The notes under the pieces were generated by a model that made no database searches, was not told the origin of the DNA, and saw nothing but the letters and a program-made list of their open reading frames with translations. This document shows positions 46,772 to 56,376 of a stretch of 64,000 nucleotides of DNA, in pieces; the first letter of the stretch is position 1, and the number at the start of each line of letters is the position of its first letter. The position numbers and the translations under genes are program-made. Source of the stretch: Rubritalea profundi (GTDB taxonomy: Bacteria; Verrucomicrobiota; Verrucomicrobiia; Verrucomicrobiales; Akkermansiaceae); the NCBI RefSeq assembly GCF_002954445.1, contig NZ_MQWA01000001.1, positions 653,148 through 717,147 of the forward strand, given 5' to 3'.

Positions 46772-48679
46772 ATGTCTTCTCCATCTGAGCAACACCTAGT
46801 TGCACTCGTCGGGAACCCAAACTCTGGTAAAACCACCCTTTTCAACGCTCTCACGGGTGAAAACCAAAAGGTCGGCAACTACTCAGGTGTGACGGTCTCG
46901 CGTAAGTCTGGCAGTTTCCGTACACCCCATGGCCGCAAGATCGAATTAGTCGACCTCCCTGGCTGTTACTCGCTCAATGCGCAGTCACCTGACGAAAAGG
47001 TCACGCGCGATTTCCTTATCGGCGAACAAGATGACGAAACATTTCCCGACATCAGCGTCTGTGTGCTCGATGCCTCAGCTCTTGAGCGTCATCTATTGCT
47101 GGCGATGGAAGTGATCGAACTGGGCCGCCCAGTGGTGATCGCTCTGAACATGGTAGACCTCGCGGAGTCACGTGGAATCCACCTAGACCCGACTATCCTT
47201 TCGGAGGAGCTAGGCGTCCCCGTTGTGCCCGTTCAGGCAAATAAAAACAAAGGCACGCTGGAGCTCAAGCAGGCACTCCGCCTCCCCCTCCCAGCAATCG
47301 ATTACCCCAAGTGGGAAGTCTCTGGATCTGAGGCAGAACGCCTCGCCGCACGGACGCATTTCATCCAAACAATTTGTGGTGAAGCTGCCCGCCGTGAAAA
47401 CGACGGCACACTGACGCTCACCGACAAGTTAGACAGCTTTTTACTGCACTCGTTCACCGGGTGGGCTGCGTTGATAGCTATCATGTTAGGCGTTTTCTGG
47501 ACGATCTTCTCGCTCTCCTCCTATCCGATGGATTTTATCGACGAGAGCTTTGGCTCCATAGGTCAATGGGCTGCAAATACGCTACCTGAGGGAGATTTCA
47601 ATAACCTGATAGTCAATGGAGTAATCGCTGGCATTGGAGGCACTTTGATCTTCCTGCCACAGATTGTTCTCTTGTTTTTGTTCATCGCTCTGATGGAGGC
47701 CAGTGGCTACATGGCACGCGCCGCCTTTTTGATGGATAGGGTGATGAACCTGGTGGGTCTTTCTGGTAAAGCTTTCCTCCCGCTACTTTCTTCACACGCC
47801 TGCGCCATCCCCGGCATCATGGCAACCCGCACCATAGATAGCGCGAAGGAACGACTCATTACTATATTGATTGCTCCCTGGATGTCCTGTTCGGCACGTC
47901 TTCCAGTGTACTTTCTTCTCATCGCTATGTTGCTGCCTCAAGCGAGTTCGCTGCAGCAGGCTGGGTTTATGTTAGGTGTCTATAGCCTAGGCATCGTCAC
48001 AGCTCTCATTGCGGCACGAATCCTCAAAGGACGGCTAGCCGAAGATGCCACTCCGAGCCATTTCATGCTAGAGCTTCCACCATATAGACTCCCGCAGTTA
48101 GGCTATCTCCTGCGCCATATATGGGATCGCGCATGGGCATTTTTGAAGAGAGCTGGCACGATTATCTTAGCACTTTCTATCATCCTTTGGGCCCTACAAA
48201 CTTACCCAAAACCAGCTAAAGGAAGTCTTGCTTCCGAGGATAAATCACTCGCGCTCGAGCAATCCTTGATGGGTCAAATTGGCCACACTATTGAGCCGAT
48301 TTTCAAGCCACTCGGCTTCGACTGGCGCACCTCCACCTCGGTCCTCACTTCCTTCGCCGCTCGTGAAGTATTTGTGAGTTCGCTTAAAATCACCTACAGC
48401 ATCAGCGAGGACATCGAGGAAGAGGAACAAGACAAACTGCTGCGTGAAGCATTGGCGGAATCTACCTGGCCAGACGGCAGCAAGATCTACACCCCTCTCA
48501 CGCTGCTAAGCCTCCTCATCTTCTTCGTCTACGCCCTGCAATGCCTTCCCACCACAGCTGTGGTGGCACGTGAGACAAATTCCTACAATTGGGCGGTCGG
48601 TCAACTTGTCGGTATGTCGCTCTTTGCCTATCTAGCAGCCCTTGCAGTTTTCCAAATCGGGACTTTGTTAGGGTTCTAG
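46772..48679 (+). CDS. feoB: Ferrous iron transporter FeoB
   Basis: 635 residues. The N-terminal GTPase has G1 GNPNSGKTTLF, G3 DLPGCYS and G4 NMVD; the switch NYSGVTVSRK is normal. A membrane domain with about eight to ten helices follows (GYMARAAFLMDRVM, ARLPVYFLL, REVFVSS). It moves Fe(II) across the inner membrane. It is shorter than E. coli FeoB (773). It forms an operon with feoA and the small Cys-rich gene. Confidence 0.97.
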   Translation: MSSPSEQHLVALVGNPNSGKTTLFNALTGENQKVGNYSGVTVSRKSGSFRTPHGRKIELVDLPGCYSLNAQSPDEKVTRDFLIGEQDDETFPDISVCVLDASALERHLLLAMEVIELGRPVVIALNMVDLAESRGIHLDPTILSEELGVPVVPVQANKNKGTLELKQALRLPLPAIDYPKWEVSGSEAERLAARTHFIQTICGEAARRENDGTLTLTDKLDSFLLHSFTGWAALIAIMLGVFWTIFSLSSYPMDFIDESFGSIGQWAANTLPEGDFNNLIVNGVIAGIGGTLIFLPQIVLLFLFIALMEASGYMARAAFLMDRVMNLVGLSGKAFLPLLSSHACAIPGIMATRTIDSAKERLITILIAPWMSCSARLPVYFLLIAMLLPQASSLQQAGFMLGVYSLGIVTALIAARILKGRLAEDATPSHFMLELPPYRLPQLGYLLRHIWDRAWAFLKRAGTIILALSIILWALQTYPKPAKGSLASEDKSLALEQSLMGQIGHTIEPIFKPLGFDWRTSTSVLTSFAAREVFVSSLKITYSISEDIEEEEQDKLLREALAESTWPDGSKIYTPLTLLSLLIFFVYALQCLPTTAVVARETNSYNWAVGQLVGMSLFAYLAALAVFQIGTLLGF

Positions 48680-48695
48680 AGAACTCCTTTATCTT

Positions 48696-48893
48696 ATGCC
48701 ATCCACCCAGACCATCCTCGCCCTCTGCTCTGTCGCGCTCGCCGTGGCGGCGCTAGCGTACAAGGTCTACAAATCGCTGAAGAGTTCATCGTCCTGTGGT
48801 AGCTGCGGCTGTAACATGATGTCTGATAAAGCGAAAAAGAAGCTCCTCCAAAAACGAGAGGTTATATCTCCCAAAAGAACAAGCTCCAGCTGA
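48696..48893 (+). CDS. FeoB-associated Cys-rich membrane protein
   Basis: 65 residues. One membrane helix (residues ~5-25) is followed by SSSCGSCGCNMM, a CxxCxC cluster, and a Lys-rich end. This is the small FeoB-associated Cys-rich type, thought to bind Fe or form a cluster near FeoB. It starts 16 bases after feoB. Confidence 0.8.
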   Translation: MPSTQTILALCSVALAVAALAYKVYKSLKSSSSCGSCGCNMMSDKAKKKLLQKREVISPKRTSSS

Positions 48894-48920
48894 TCGTATT
48901 CACCTGAATACAAATAGCAA

Positions 48921-50762
48921 CTACTCTACCGTCACACTTTTGGCTAGATTTCGAGGTTGATCAATCGAGCAGCCTCTTAAACGAGCCACGTGGTAAGAGA
49001 ACAGCTGGAGCGCGACAGTGCACACAATCGTTGCTATGTAGTGTGGGCAATCTGGCACTTCAATGGTCCAGTCACAAGCGACTTTAGCTTCCTCGTCACC
49101 TTCTGTAATTACTCCGAGAACTGGAGCTTTACGCGCGCGACATTCCTCCACATTTCCCACGGTTTTTTCTTGGCCTGGTCCACGATTCATCAATGCCACC
49201 ACCGGCATATTTCCATCTAACAACGCTATCGGCCCGTGCTTGAGCTCAGCAGCATTGTACGCCTCAGCATGGATGTAGGAAATCTCCTTCATCTTTAGGG
49301 CTCCTTCAAGTGCCACTGGATACATATAGCCACGACCGATGTAGAACATGTGCTCGCATTTAATAAAGTTGTTGGCGATTTTTGCTATCGCATCATTCTT
49401 CTCTAGTACCTGCTGCACAAGCGCTGGAATTCCGAGAATTTCGCGTGTTATTTTCACTCCTTCATCACGCGACATCCTGCGTCCACGAGCAAGCTTCAAG
49501 GCGACTAACAAGAGTACTGAAACCTGGCAGGTAAATGCCTTGGTCGATGCCACACTAATCTCTGGGCCAGCGTGTAGATAGATCCCTCGTCCAGCTTCAC
49601 GAGCAATGGTCGAGCCCACCACATTGACCAATCCTGCCACAAGAGCACCTTTATCGATTGCCTCCCTAACAGCTGCTAGAGTATCGGCAGTTTCACCTGA
49701 CTGACTAATGGCAATCACCAGATCTTTACTCCCTACGATAGGGTTTCTATAGCGAAATTCAGCAGCTTGCTCGACCTCAGCGAGCATTGCAGCAAAACTT
49801 TCGACAGCATATTCGCCAACAAGTCCAGCATTGAGAGATGTCCCGCAGCCAACAATCAACAGCCTCTGGAAGTCGACTAATTCACGCGGGCTCAGACCTA
49901 AGCCTGAAAGGATTGCAGTCCCCCGATCTTTATCTATTCGCCCGCGAATAGCATTGCGAATAGCCTCGGGTTGTTCAAAAATTTCTTTCAGCATGTAGTG
50001 GTCATAGCCGCCTTTTCCTGCCGCGGCTTCAGACCAATCAATCGATGCTAGATCGCGCTGGACTGGGACAGCATCGAGGGTGCGCACATCTACTTTACCT
50101 TCCTCTACTATAGCGATGTCATTATCGTCTAGATAGATTACTTGGCGAGTGTGGCTTATAATAGCTGAGGCATCTGATGCCACGATGGTTTCACCATCAC
50201 CTAGCCCGATAACGATTGGTGAGCCCCTACGAGCAACCAATAATTTACCAGCTTCATCCGCGCAAATACAAGCAACACCGTAGGTTCCGTCGACCTGCTT
50301 TAGTGCTGCTGATAGCGCTGTAAAAAGATCTCCCTCGTAATGAGAATCTACCAAATGCGCTAGAACTTCACTGTCTGTATCTGAGAGAAAGACGTGCCCC
50401 TGAGCTTCTAGTTTGGACTTCAGTGAACGATAATTTTCAATGATCCCATTATGCACTAATGCGATACGCCCATCACCAGCGGAGTGAGGATGCGCGTTCG
50501 CCTGAGTGGGCGGCCCATGAGTCGCCCAGCGGGTGTGAGCAATCCCGACGTGCGCTTGTTGGTGAACTAGATCATTTTGATAGTCGCCTAGTGAGTCTAC
50601 TAGGTTTGCTACTTTCCCTTCTTGTTTATAAATCTCAATGGCTGAGCCACGGTGAATTGCTATCCCCGCGGAATCATACCCACGGTATTCGAGTTTTCTT
50701 AATCCTTGCAAAAGGATCGGTGATGCGGCGCGCACGCCTGCATATGCTACTATTCCACACAT
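48921..50762 (-). CDS. glmS: Glutamine--fructose-6-phosphate aminotransferase
   Basis: 613 residues, the usual length (E. coli 609). The N-terminus MCGIVAYAG has the Cys nucleophile of class II amidotransferases; TRWATHGPP and the SIS domains (CGTSLNAGL, SQSGETADT) follow. The end QPRNLAKSVTVE is conserved. It makes glucosamine-6-phosphate. It is third in the glmM - GlmU-like - glmS operon. I see no glmS ribozyme in the short upstream gap. Confidence 0.97.
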   Translation of the reverse strand: MCGIVAYAGVRAASPILLQGLRKLEYRGYDSAGIAIHRGSAIEIYKQEGKVANLVDSLGDYQNDLVHQQAHVGIAHTRWATHGPPTQANAHPHSAGDGRIALVHNGIIENYRSLKSKLEAQGHVFLSDTDSEVLAHLVDSHYEGDLFTALSAALKQVDGTYGVACICADEAGKLLVARRGSPIVIGLGDGETIVASDASAIISHTRQVIYLDDNDIAIVEEGKVDVRTLDAVPVQRDLASIDWSEAAAGKGGYDHYMLKEIFEQPEAIRNAIRGRIDKDRGTAILSGLGLSPRELVDFQRLLIVGCGTSLNAGLVGEYAVESFAAMLAEVEQAAEFRYRNPIVGSKDLVIAISQSGETADTLAAVREAIDKGALVAGLVNVVGSTIAREAGRGIYLHAGPEISVASTKAFTCQVSVLLLVALKLARGRRMSRDEGVKITREILGIPALVQQVLEKNDAIAKIANNFIKCEHMFYIGRGYMYPVALEGALKMKEISYIHAEAYNAAELKHGPIALLDGNMPVVALMNRGPGQEKTVGNVEECRARKAPVLGVITEGDEEAKVACDWTIEVPDCPHYIATIVCTVALQLFSYHVARLRGCSIDQPRNLAKSVTVE

Positions 50763-50789
50763 ATATCTTTAATTTTTTTGAGTTATTTA

Positions 50790-51638
50790 TTATTCAAAAA
50801 TGTCTTTCTCGACGCTTTCGTTTGGACGGGTTGTGGCATAGGGCCCCAACTTCCGACCTGGGTAAATGGCAGTATGAATGCCGGTATGGACATGATCTCC
50901 AACGATCGTGCCTAACTTACGTCGACCGGTATCCACCAAGGCTCCATCGACACTTGTCCGATGATTTTTGCCATCGTGACGCAGATTTGAAGTCACTGTG
51001 GCGGCACCAAAGTTCACTTTGGAACCTATCACACTGTCACCGACATAGCTGAGGTGGCCAACTGAACTACCATGCCCAACGATAGAATTTTTCACCTCGA
51101 CGGCTTGCCCAATATGGACACCATCACCGATAGCTGTATTACCACGGATGTAGCAATTCGGCCCAATCTTACAGTTTTCACCGATCACAGCATTGCCTTC
51201 GATAAAGACGCCGGGTAAGATCCGCGACCCTACTCCCACGTGAATAATTCCCTCTATGTGGGCCGCTGGACTCACTTCACCTATGTGCACGCTCTCAGTC
51301 AAAGCGCCCACTATTTGCTCATTCACCTGCAGTAGATCCCAAGGGTACAATAACAAGAGTGAATCGTCGCTCGCGGTCAGAGATGTGCCACTACCATCGT
51401 CCAGCCAAGCAAGCTTCTCGCCCTGCCTGCTCAGAAGGTTGGCTCCGAATCCGGCGGCTAACAACAGCTTCCAATCCTCTTGAGAGACCCAAGAATTTTG
51501 ATACACGCTAGCATTAGCCGGAGCGAATACTTCTTGGCATTTTTGTAATGTCTGACCTGCCACAAACTGATCCGATGGCACACTTCCTTCTGCCAATGGC
51601 CACCAATTGCCGACGTTTTTTGCTTTTAAAAGTTGCAT
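50790..51638 (-). CDS. GlmU-like left-handed beta-helix acyltransferase
   Basis: 282 residues. The C-terminal ~150 residues are hexapeptide repeats (GENCKIGPNCYIRGN..), with GHLSYVGDSVIGSKVNFGAAT, matching GlmU's acetyltransferase site (His in GHLTYLGD). The first ~120 residues do not have the full GlmU pyrophosphorylase (no G-x-G-T-R-M), so only the shortened or different N-domain is present. It lies between glmS and glmM, so it likely makes or uses GlcNAc-1-P. Whether it is a full UDP-GlcNAc synthase is not clear. Confidence 0.75.
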   Translation of the reverse strand: MQLLKAKNVGNWWPLAEGSVPSDQFVAGQTLQKCQEVFAPANASVYQNSWVSQEDWKLLLAAGFGANLLSRQGEKLAWLDDGSGTSLTASDDSLLLLYPWDLLQVNEQIVGALTESVHIGEVSPAAHIEGIIHVGVGSRILPGVFIEGNAVIGENCKIGPNCYIRGNTAIGDGVHIGQAVEVKNSIVGHGSSVGHLSYVGDSVIGSKVNFGAATVTSNLRHDGKNHRTSVDGALVDTGRRKLGTIVGDHVHTGIHTAIYPGRKLGPYATTRPNESVEKDIFE

Positions 51639-51641
51639 CAG

Positions 51642-53000
51642 CTAGACTGGTGATTTGTTTCCGATAGTAGCTTCTACAACTGCACAAATCTTCTCCGTTG
51701 AGGACTTTACTGCCTGAGCACATTTTGCCTCCACCAACACACGAATTTTATTCTCCGTACCAGAATAGCGTACTAATACACGGCCGTCGGCTCCAAATTC
51801 TTCTTCCACCTCACTGATCACCTGAACCAACTCTGGAATTGATTCGATCGGAGGTTTTTCGGTAACATCTAGCCCGTGGAGTTCCTGAGGGAATTCCTCC
51901 ATTCCACTCGCCAACTCAGAGAGCGGCTTGCCTGATTCTTGCATCATTTCAAGCACCTTGAGCGCAGACATCAAGCCATCACCAGTGGTTGCGCTTTCGG
52001 CAAAAATGATGTGGCCAGAATTTTCTCCACCGAGCGAATAGCCATTCTCACGCATACACTCTATCACCAGACGGTCTCCGACCCCTGTGGCTTCGACCTT
52101 GATTCCTTCTTTAGCTAAAGCTGAATGTAGACCTAGATTACTCATTACCGTAGCAACGAGCGTGTCCTTCGCGAGTTTGCCCTGGGCCTTAAGAGCCTTG
52201 GCACACATATAGAGAACCTTGTCGCCTGAGACCTCTTCCCCATTTTCATCAACAAAAATCACACGGTCAGCATCGCCATCGAGACAGATTCCTAGATTGG
52301 CTCCATGTGCTTTGACCTGCTCACCGGCCAACTCAGGGTACAGTGCACCAACTCCAGCATTGATATTTCGTCCGTCTGGCGCAACCGCCATGGAGATCAC
52401 TTCGGCGCCTAGTTCTTCTAAGATCAGTGGGCCAACAAAATAACCCGCACCATTGGCACAATCTATCACTATTTTAAGCCCCTTGAGAGATTTCGCTCCA
52501 ATCGACGCCTTGGCAAATTCGATGTAACGCCCGGTCGCGTCATCAATCCGGAGGGCTTTGCCCATTTCTCCTTCTGGGTCACTGAGTTTATCCTCTAGAA
52601 TGATTGCTTCGACTGCCTCCTCCAAGGCATCGTTGAGCTTGTAGCCGTCCGGTCCAAAAATCTTTATACCATTGTCAGTGTAGGGATTATGAGACGCTGT
52701 CAACATCACCCCTGCGTCACACGCCATCGATTTAGTAAGGTAGGCAATAGCTGGTGTCGGAACTGGCCCAGTCAATAATACACGAGCTCCTTCCGAAACT
52801 AATCCAGCCGTGATCGCACTTTCCAACATGTAACCAGAAAGTCGAGTATCCTTGCCGATGACGACTTTATGATGCCCAGCCATTTGAGCTTTCAATACCC
52901 GCGCTACAGCACGACCAATACGCATTCCCACTTCTGGGGTGATTGGCCAATGATTCGCTTTCCCACGAATTCCATCTGTTCCAAAAAGTTGCTTATTCAT
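51642..53000 (-). CDS. glmM: Phosphoglucosamine mutase
   Basis: 452 residues from ATG at 53000; the open frame runs on upstream to 53051 but MNKQLFGTDGIRG is the standard start. The phosphoserine loop is TASHNPYTDNGIK, the metal loop DGDADRV, the sugar loop GENSGH and the phosphate loop RYSGTENK. It turns GlcN-6-P into GlcN-1-P. It is first in its operon, 3 bases before the GlmU-like gene. The 289-base gap to lysC has no clear gene. Confidence 0.95.
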   Translation of the reverse strand: MNKQLFGTDGIRGKANHWPITPEVGMRIGRAVARVLKAQMAGHHKVVIGKDTRLSGYMLESAITAGLVSEGARVLLTGPVPTPAIAYLTKSMACDAGVMLTASHNPYTDNGIKIFGPDGYKLNDALEEAVEAIILEDKLSDPEGEMGKALRIDDATGRYIEFAKASIGAKSLKGLKIVIDCANGAGYFVGPLILEELGAEVISMAVAPDGRNINAGVGALYPELAGEQVKAHGANLGICLDGDADRVIFVDENGEEVSGDKVLYMCAKALKAQGKLAKDTLVATVMSNLGLHSALAKEGIKVEATGVGDRLVIECMRENGYSLGGENSGHIIFAESATTGDGLMSALKVLEMMQESGKPLSELASGMEEFPQELHGLDVTEKPPIESIPELVQVISEVEEEFGADGRVLVRYSGTENKIRVLVEAKCAQAVKSSTEKICAVVEATIGNKSPV

Positions 53001-53289
53001 ATATATATAATAGCTTTGTTGTTCGATCCGAAACCACACTAATCCGATCAACTTTTAACATTACCGACCAAAATTTAACAGTTTGACCAGAACATGCCAT
53101 ATCTATTTCTAGTCTTTATTGTCATCGGGTTTCAATCCGCACGGCCAGCAACCACATCGCCTGTAAATCTCACCAAGATTACACAGCTCAGGCATTTCTA
53201 GACTAGACATCATTGATAGTCTCAATTACTCAGTCCTTGCTGTCGCTCCTCAACGCGACTGACCTATTTTCAACAACAAGCAATACAAC

Positions 53290-54519
53290 ATGGCTCTCAT
53301 CGTTCAAAAATATGGCGGAACTTCCGTAGGCTCACTCGATCGCATTCGTAATGTTGCCAGCCGTATTAAGCGACTCCGCGACGAAGGTAACCAAGTAGTT
53401 GCAGTGGTTTCAGCAATGGGTGGCGTCACTAATAAACTCATAGCCATGGCCAATGAGCTAAATGATGAGCCAGCCGAACGCGAAATGGACGTACTACTCT
53501 CTACTGGCGAGCAGCAATCTATCGCATTGGTAACCATGGCTCTTCACGAGCTTGGAGTCGAAGCAGCCTCCGTCACAGGTCGCCAAGCCGGCATCAGAAC
53601 CACGGGGTCACACACCCGAGGAAAGATCGACGCGATCGACCCTACGATGATGCAAGGATTTTTAGACGAAGGAAAAGTCATTATTTGCGCCGGATTCCAA
53701 GGCCTACGCGAAGACGGCATGATCCACACACTGGGACGTGGAGGCTCAGACCTCACAGCCATCGCAGTGGCATCAGCTCTGAAGGCCGACGTCTGCCAGG
53801 TCCTTACAGATGTAGATGGAGTCTACACCTGTGATCCACGCATCGTCAAAGATGCGCGTAAAATGCCAGAAGTGTCCTACGACGAAATGCTGGAAATGGC
53901 ATCCTCTGGCACTAAAGTGATGCAGTCCCGCTCAGTAGAATTTGCAAAAAAATATGGCGTGATCTTTGAGGTCCGCTCATCCTTGAACGATAATCCAGGA
54001 ACCATAGTAACCGAAGAACACGACAACATGGAATCAGTAGTCATCCGAGGAGTCTCAATAGAGCGCTCCCAAGCACGCCTCACGATCACTGGCATCCCAG
54101 ACGAGCCAGGCAAGTCCGCAGCGATGCTCTCCTGTCTTGCGAAAGCGGAGATCAACATCGACATGATCATTTCTAACATCGCGCACGATGGCCTCGCTCG
54201 CCACTCAGTGACGATGCACAGCAACGATCTTGGCAAGGCCCAAGCCGCTCTCAAGCCCATCATCTCTAAGCTAGGAAACACCGCAGGAATCGAGACTGAA
54301 GCAGGCATAGCTAAACTTTCCTGTGTCGGTATCGGCATGCGCTCACACTCCGGTGTGGCAGCAAAAATGTTCGAAGCACTCGGAGCAGCTGGCATCAACA
54401 TCGGCATGATCACAACCTCCGAGATCAAGATCGCAGTCACCGTCGATGAGACAGACATCGAAGACGCAGCACGCATAGTCCACGCCGCCTTCGATCTAGA
54501 CAAAGAGCCTACTAAATAA
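53290..54519 (+). CDS. lysC: Aspartate kinase
   Basis: 409 residues. The kinase part starts VQKYGGTSVGS and has TLGRGGSDLTAIAVA; two ACT domains at the C-terminus (LTITGIPDEPG and LSCVGIGMRSHSGV) allow feedback by lysine or threonine. It makes aspartyl phosphate for lysine, DAP, threonine and methionine; DAP is needed by MurE. It is a single gene with its own terminator. Confidence 0.96.
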   Translation: MALIVQKYGGTSVGSLDRIRNVASRIKRLRDEGNQVVAVVSAMGGVTNKLIAMANELNDEPAEREMDVLLSTGEQQSIALVTMALHELGVEAASVTGRQAGIRTTGSHTRGKIDAIDPTMMQGFLDEGKVIICAGFQGLREDGMIHTLGRGGSDLTAIAVASALKADVCQVLTDVDGVYTCDPRIVKDARKMPEVSYDEMLEMASSGTKVMQSRSVEFAKKYGVIFEVRSSLNDNPGTIVTEEHDNMESVVIRGVSIERSQARLTITGIPDEPGKSAAMLSCLAKAEINIDMIISNIAHDGLARHSVTMHSNDLGKAQAALKPIISKLGNTAGIETEAGIAKLSCVGIGMRSHSGVAAKMFEALGAAGINIGMITTSEIKIAVTVDETDIEDAARIVHAAFDLDKEPTK

Positions 54520-54543
54520 CCTAGCTTCTCTATTCAATTTTTC

Positions 54544-54577
54544 AAAGCTTCACCACCATCTGGTCGTGAAGCTTTTT
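54544..54577 (+). terminator. Terminator after lysC
   Basis: Stem AAGCTTCAC.. / ..GTGAAGCTT with one inner mismatch and a run of T, 25 bases after the stop. Confidence 0.85.
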
Positions 54578-54666
54578 ACTTTCCTACCACCCGTCAAAAC
54601 GAAGGAAATAAAAGTCTATCGCCTAAAGGCATTCCAGTACACTCTCCGCGCAGCAATTTAATCTTC

Positions 54667-55119
54667 ATGAAAATCAAGCTTCTCGTTCTCGCTCTCACCT
54701 CACTTTTACCTCTCAGCTTACTCACCTCTTGCGTGGAAGCTGTCGCGCTTGCAGCCATCGCTGTTGAGCTAACTGAAGGTGACGACGAAGTGATCCCAGA
54801 GCTAGTGATGCACGAAGGCGCTAAGGGAAATTACCCAATCGCTCAACGCGTGCACAGCTCATCGACATACGTTCACCACCCTTACACGAACAAGCCCGTC
54901 AATGTTTTCGGCAAGCCATCAGGCATCCTATTAGGATCTGGCAGAAAAAAATACTACATCCCCCACTTCTCACAATACCCAACCGCGACGAAAGTCGCAG
55001 GAAAGACAGACTACTACCTCAATCCATACGATAAACGAGAAATCCGTATAGCTAGATGCAAGCCTGGCACACTCGTCTCCTCTCCCTCCGCCGGCACCTT
55101 TTTTTACCTCCCAAAGTAG
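54667..55119 (+). CDS. Small lipoprotein with two NPY-type repeats
   Basis: 150 residues. The lipoprotein signal ends LTSC (Cys22). It then has two copies of a ~30-residue motif: HPYTNKPVNV to YYIP, and NPYDKREIRI to FFYLPK. The same motif ends the lipoprotein at 33867-34193. The function is unknown; it probably faces the periplasm. It stands alone between lysC and ftsW, with a terminator. Confidence 0.78.
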   Translation: MKIKLLVLALTSLLPLSLLTSCVEAVALAAIAVELTEGDDEVIPELVMHEGAKGNYPIAQRVHSSSTYVHHPYTNKPVNVFGKPSGILLGSGRKKYYIPHFSQYPTATKVAGKTDYYLNPYDKREIRIARCKPGTLVSSPSAGTFFYLPK

Positions 55120-55138
55120 ACCACGGTAAATCAATACG

Positions 55139-55167
55139 ATCCGCTCACGATGGGCGGATTTTTTTTG
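55139..55167 (+). terminator. Terminator after the NPY-repeat lipoprotein
   Basis: Stem ATCCGC / GCGGAT (plus G-U and C-G inner pairs) with a strong T8 run, 20 bases after the stop. Confidence 0.85.
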
Positions 55168-55205
55168 TGTTCATCTAAAGAGCTCATCCGGCAGCCTAAA
55201 AACCT

Positions 55206-56372
55206 CTAGAGTTTCACACTCTTCTTCTTCGCTAACAACACTCTTTCACCGCGTGGAGTGAGGGTGATGGTAGAGCGATGGATGCTTATGAGCAAACCAA
55301 CGGTCGCCATTGTAAAGATTAAGTTTGTACCGCCGTAGCTCACAAAGGGAAGAGGCAGTCCAGTGTTAGGTAGAACAGCTGTTGTCACTCCTATATTCAT
55401 CATCGCGGGGACTACGATAGAGCATGTCAGACCAGCAGCGAGCAAGCGACCAAAGAGATCCGTACAGCGTGCTGCAATCGCAATGCCATAGGCGGCGATT
55501 AGAGCGAAGCAAAAGACTGTGCCTAGAGCAAACCATAAGCCGAGTTCCTCCCCAACCATAGGGAAAATGAAATCTGTGTGCGCGAAGGGGAGGTAGCCAT
55601 GCTTCTCCGCACCATTCCCTAGGCCGAGTCCATCGACACCACCATTGCCCCATGCCAACAAAGCTCTATATTGTTGGTAGAAAAAGCCACGCTGTGCGTC
55701 AGGGTCATCTGGGTTCATAAATGCCATGATCCGGTTCATCCGGTTAGCGTTAGTGTATACAAACGCTGAGAGGACGCCTAGCCCTCCAAGGCAGGATCCT
55801 AACAATAGATACCCACGGGTACCGGCAATGTACATAAGAGCAATCCCTGCAGCAGCGAGTCCGGCGGATGTCCCCATGTCTTTCTCAAAAAAGATCAAAC
55901 CTATGAGCGAACCGAGTATCGCCATAGGATAGAGATAACCCTTGCGGAAAGTTTTCACCTCAGCCTGATGGTGGGCAAACCAAGCTGCGAGCCCAATCAT
56001 GAGGGCTATTTTAGCTGGCTCAGACGGTTGGAAGGTAAAGCCGGCGAGCTGAATCCAGCGGGTCTCACCATTTACCTCTTTGCCAACCCCTGGGATGTAG
56101 CAAAGAGCTAACAAGAAAATAGCGAAACTATAAATCGGCCACGCCCATTTTCGTAATTTTTTATAATCACTGTAAGCTAAGACTCCTGAGACAATAAGAC
56201 CAAAGCCTAGGCAGCCAGCTTGTTTGATCAACAAAGAATATTCCCTTCCCTCTGTGATCCATACACTCGTCGATGCCAGCATCACCAAACCTAACACCAT
56301 GAGTAGGCTAGTGGCTATACATACCATGATGGCATTGCGACTATCTGCTGATCGTTCGAGGGCTGTGATCAT
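55206..56372 (-). CDS. ftsW: SEDS peptidoglycan glycosyltransferase FtsW
   Basis: 388 residues with about ten membrane helices. SEDS motifs: RWIQLAGFTFQPSEPAKI, DLGT-like KDMGTSAG, AHTDFIFPMVGEELG and LPFVSYGGTN. It polymerises lipid II at the septum with FtsI. It is last in the dcw operon, 4 bases after the LysM gene. RodA is a close paralogue, but the dcw site favours FtsW. Confidence 0.94.
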   Translation of the reverse strand: MITALERSADSRNAIMVCIATSLLMVLGLVMLASTSVWITEGREYSLLIKQAGCLGFGLIVSGVLAYSDYKKLRKWAWPIYSFAIFLLALCYIPGVGKEVNGETRWIQLAGFTFQPSEPAKIALMIGLAAWFAHHQAEVKTFRKGYLYPMAILGSLIGLIFFEKDMGTSAGLAAAGIALMYIAGTRGYLLLGSCLGGLGVLSAFVYTNANRMNRIMAFMNPDDPDAQRGFFYQQYRALLAWGNGGVDGLGLGNGAEKHGYLPFAHTDFIFPMVGEELGLWFALGTVFCFALIAAYGIAIAARCTDLFGRLLAAGLTCSIVVPAMMNIGVTTAVLPNTGLPLPFVSYGGTNLIFTMATVGLLISIHRSTITLTPRGERVLLAKKKSVKL

Positions 56373-56376
56373 TGGA

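Noticed and set aside
50763-50789. glmS ribozyme-type control between the GlmU-like gene and glmS
   Set aside because: The glmS leader is inside the preceding gene region and is too short for the ribozyme; no matching core was seen.
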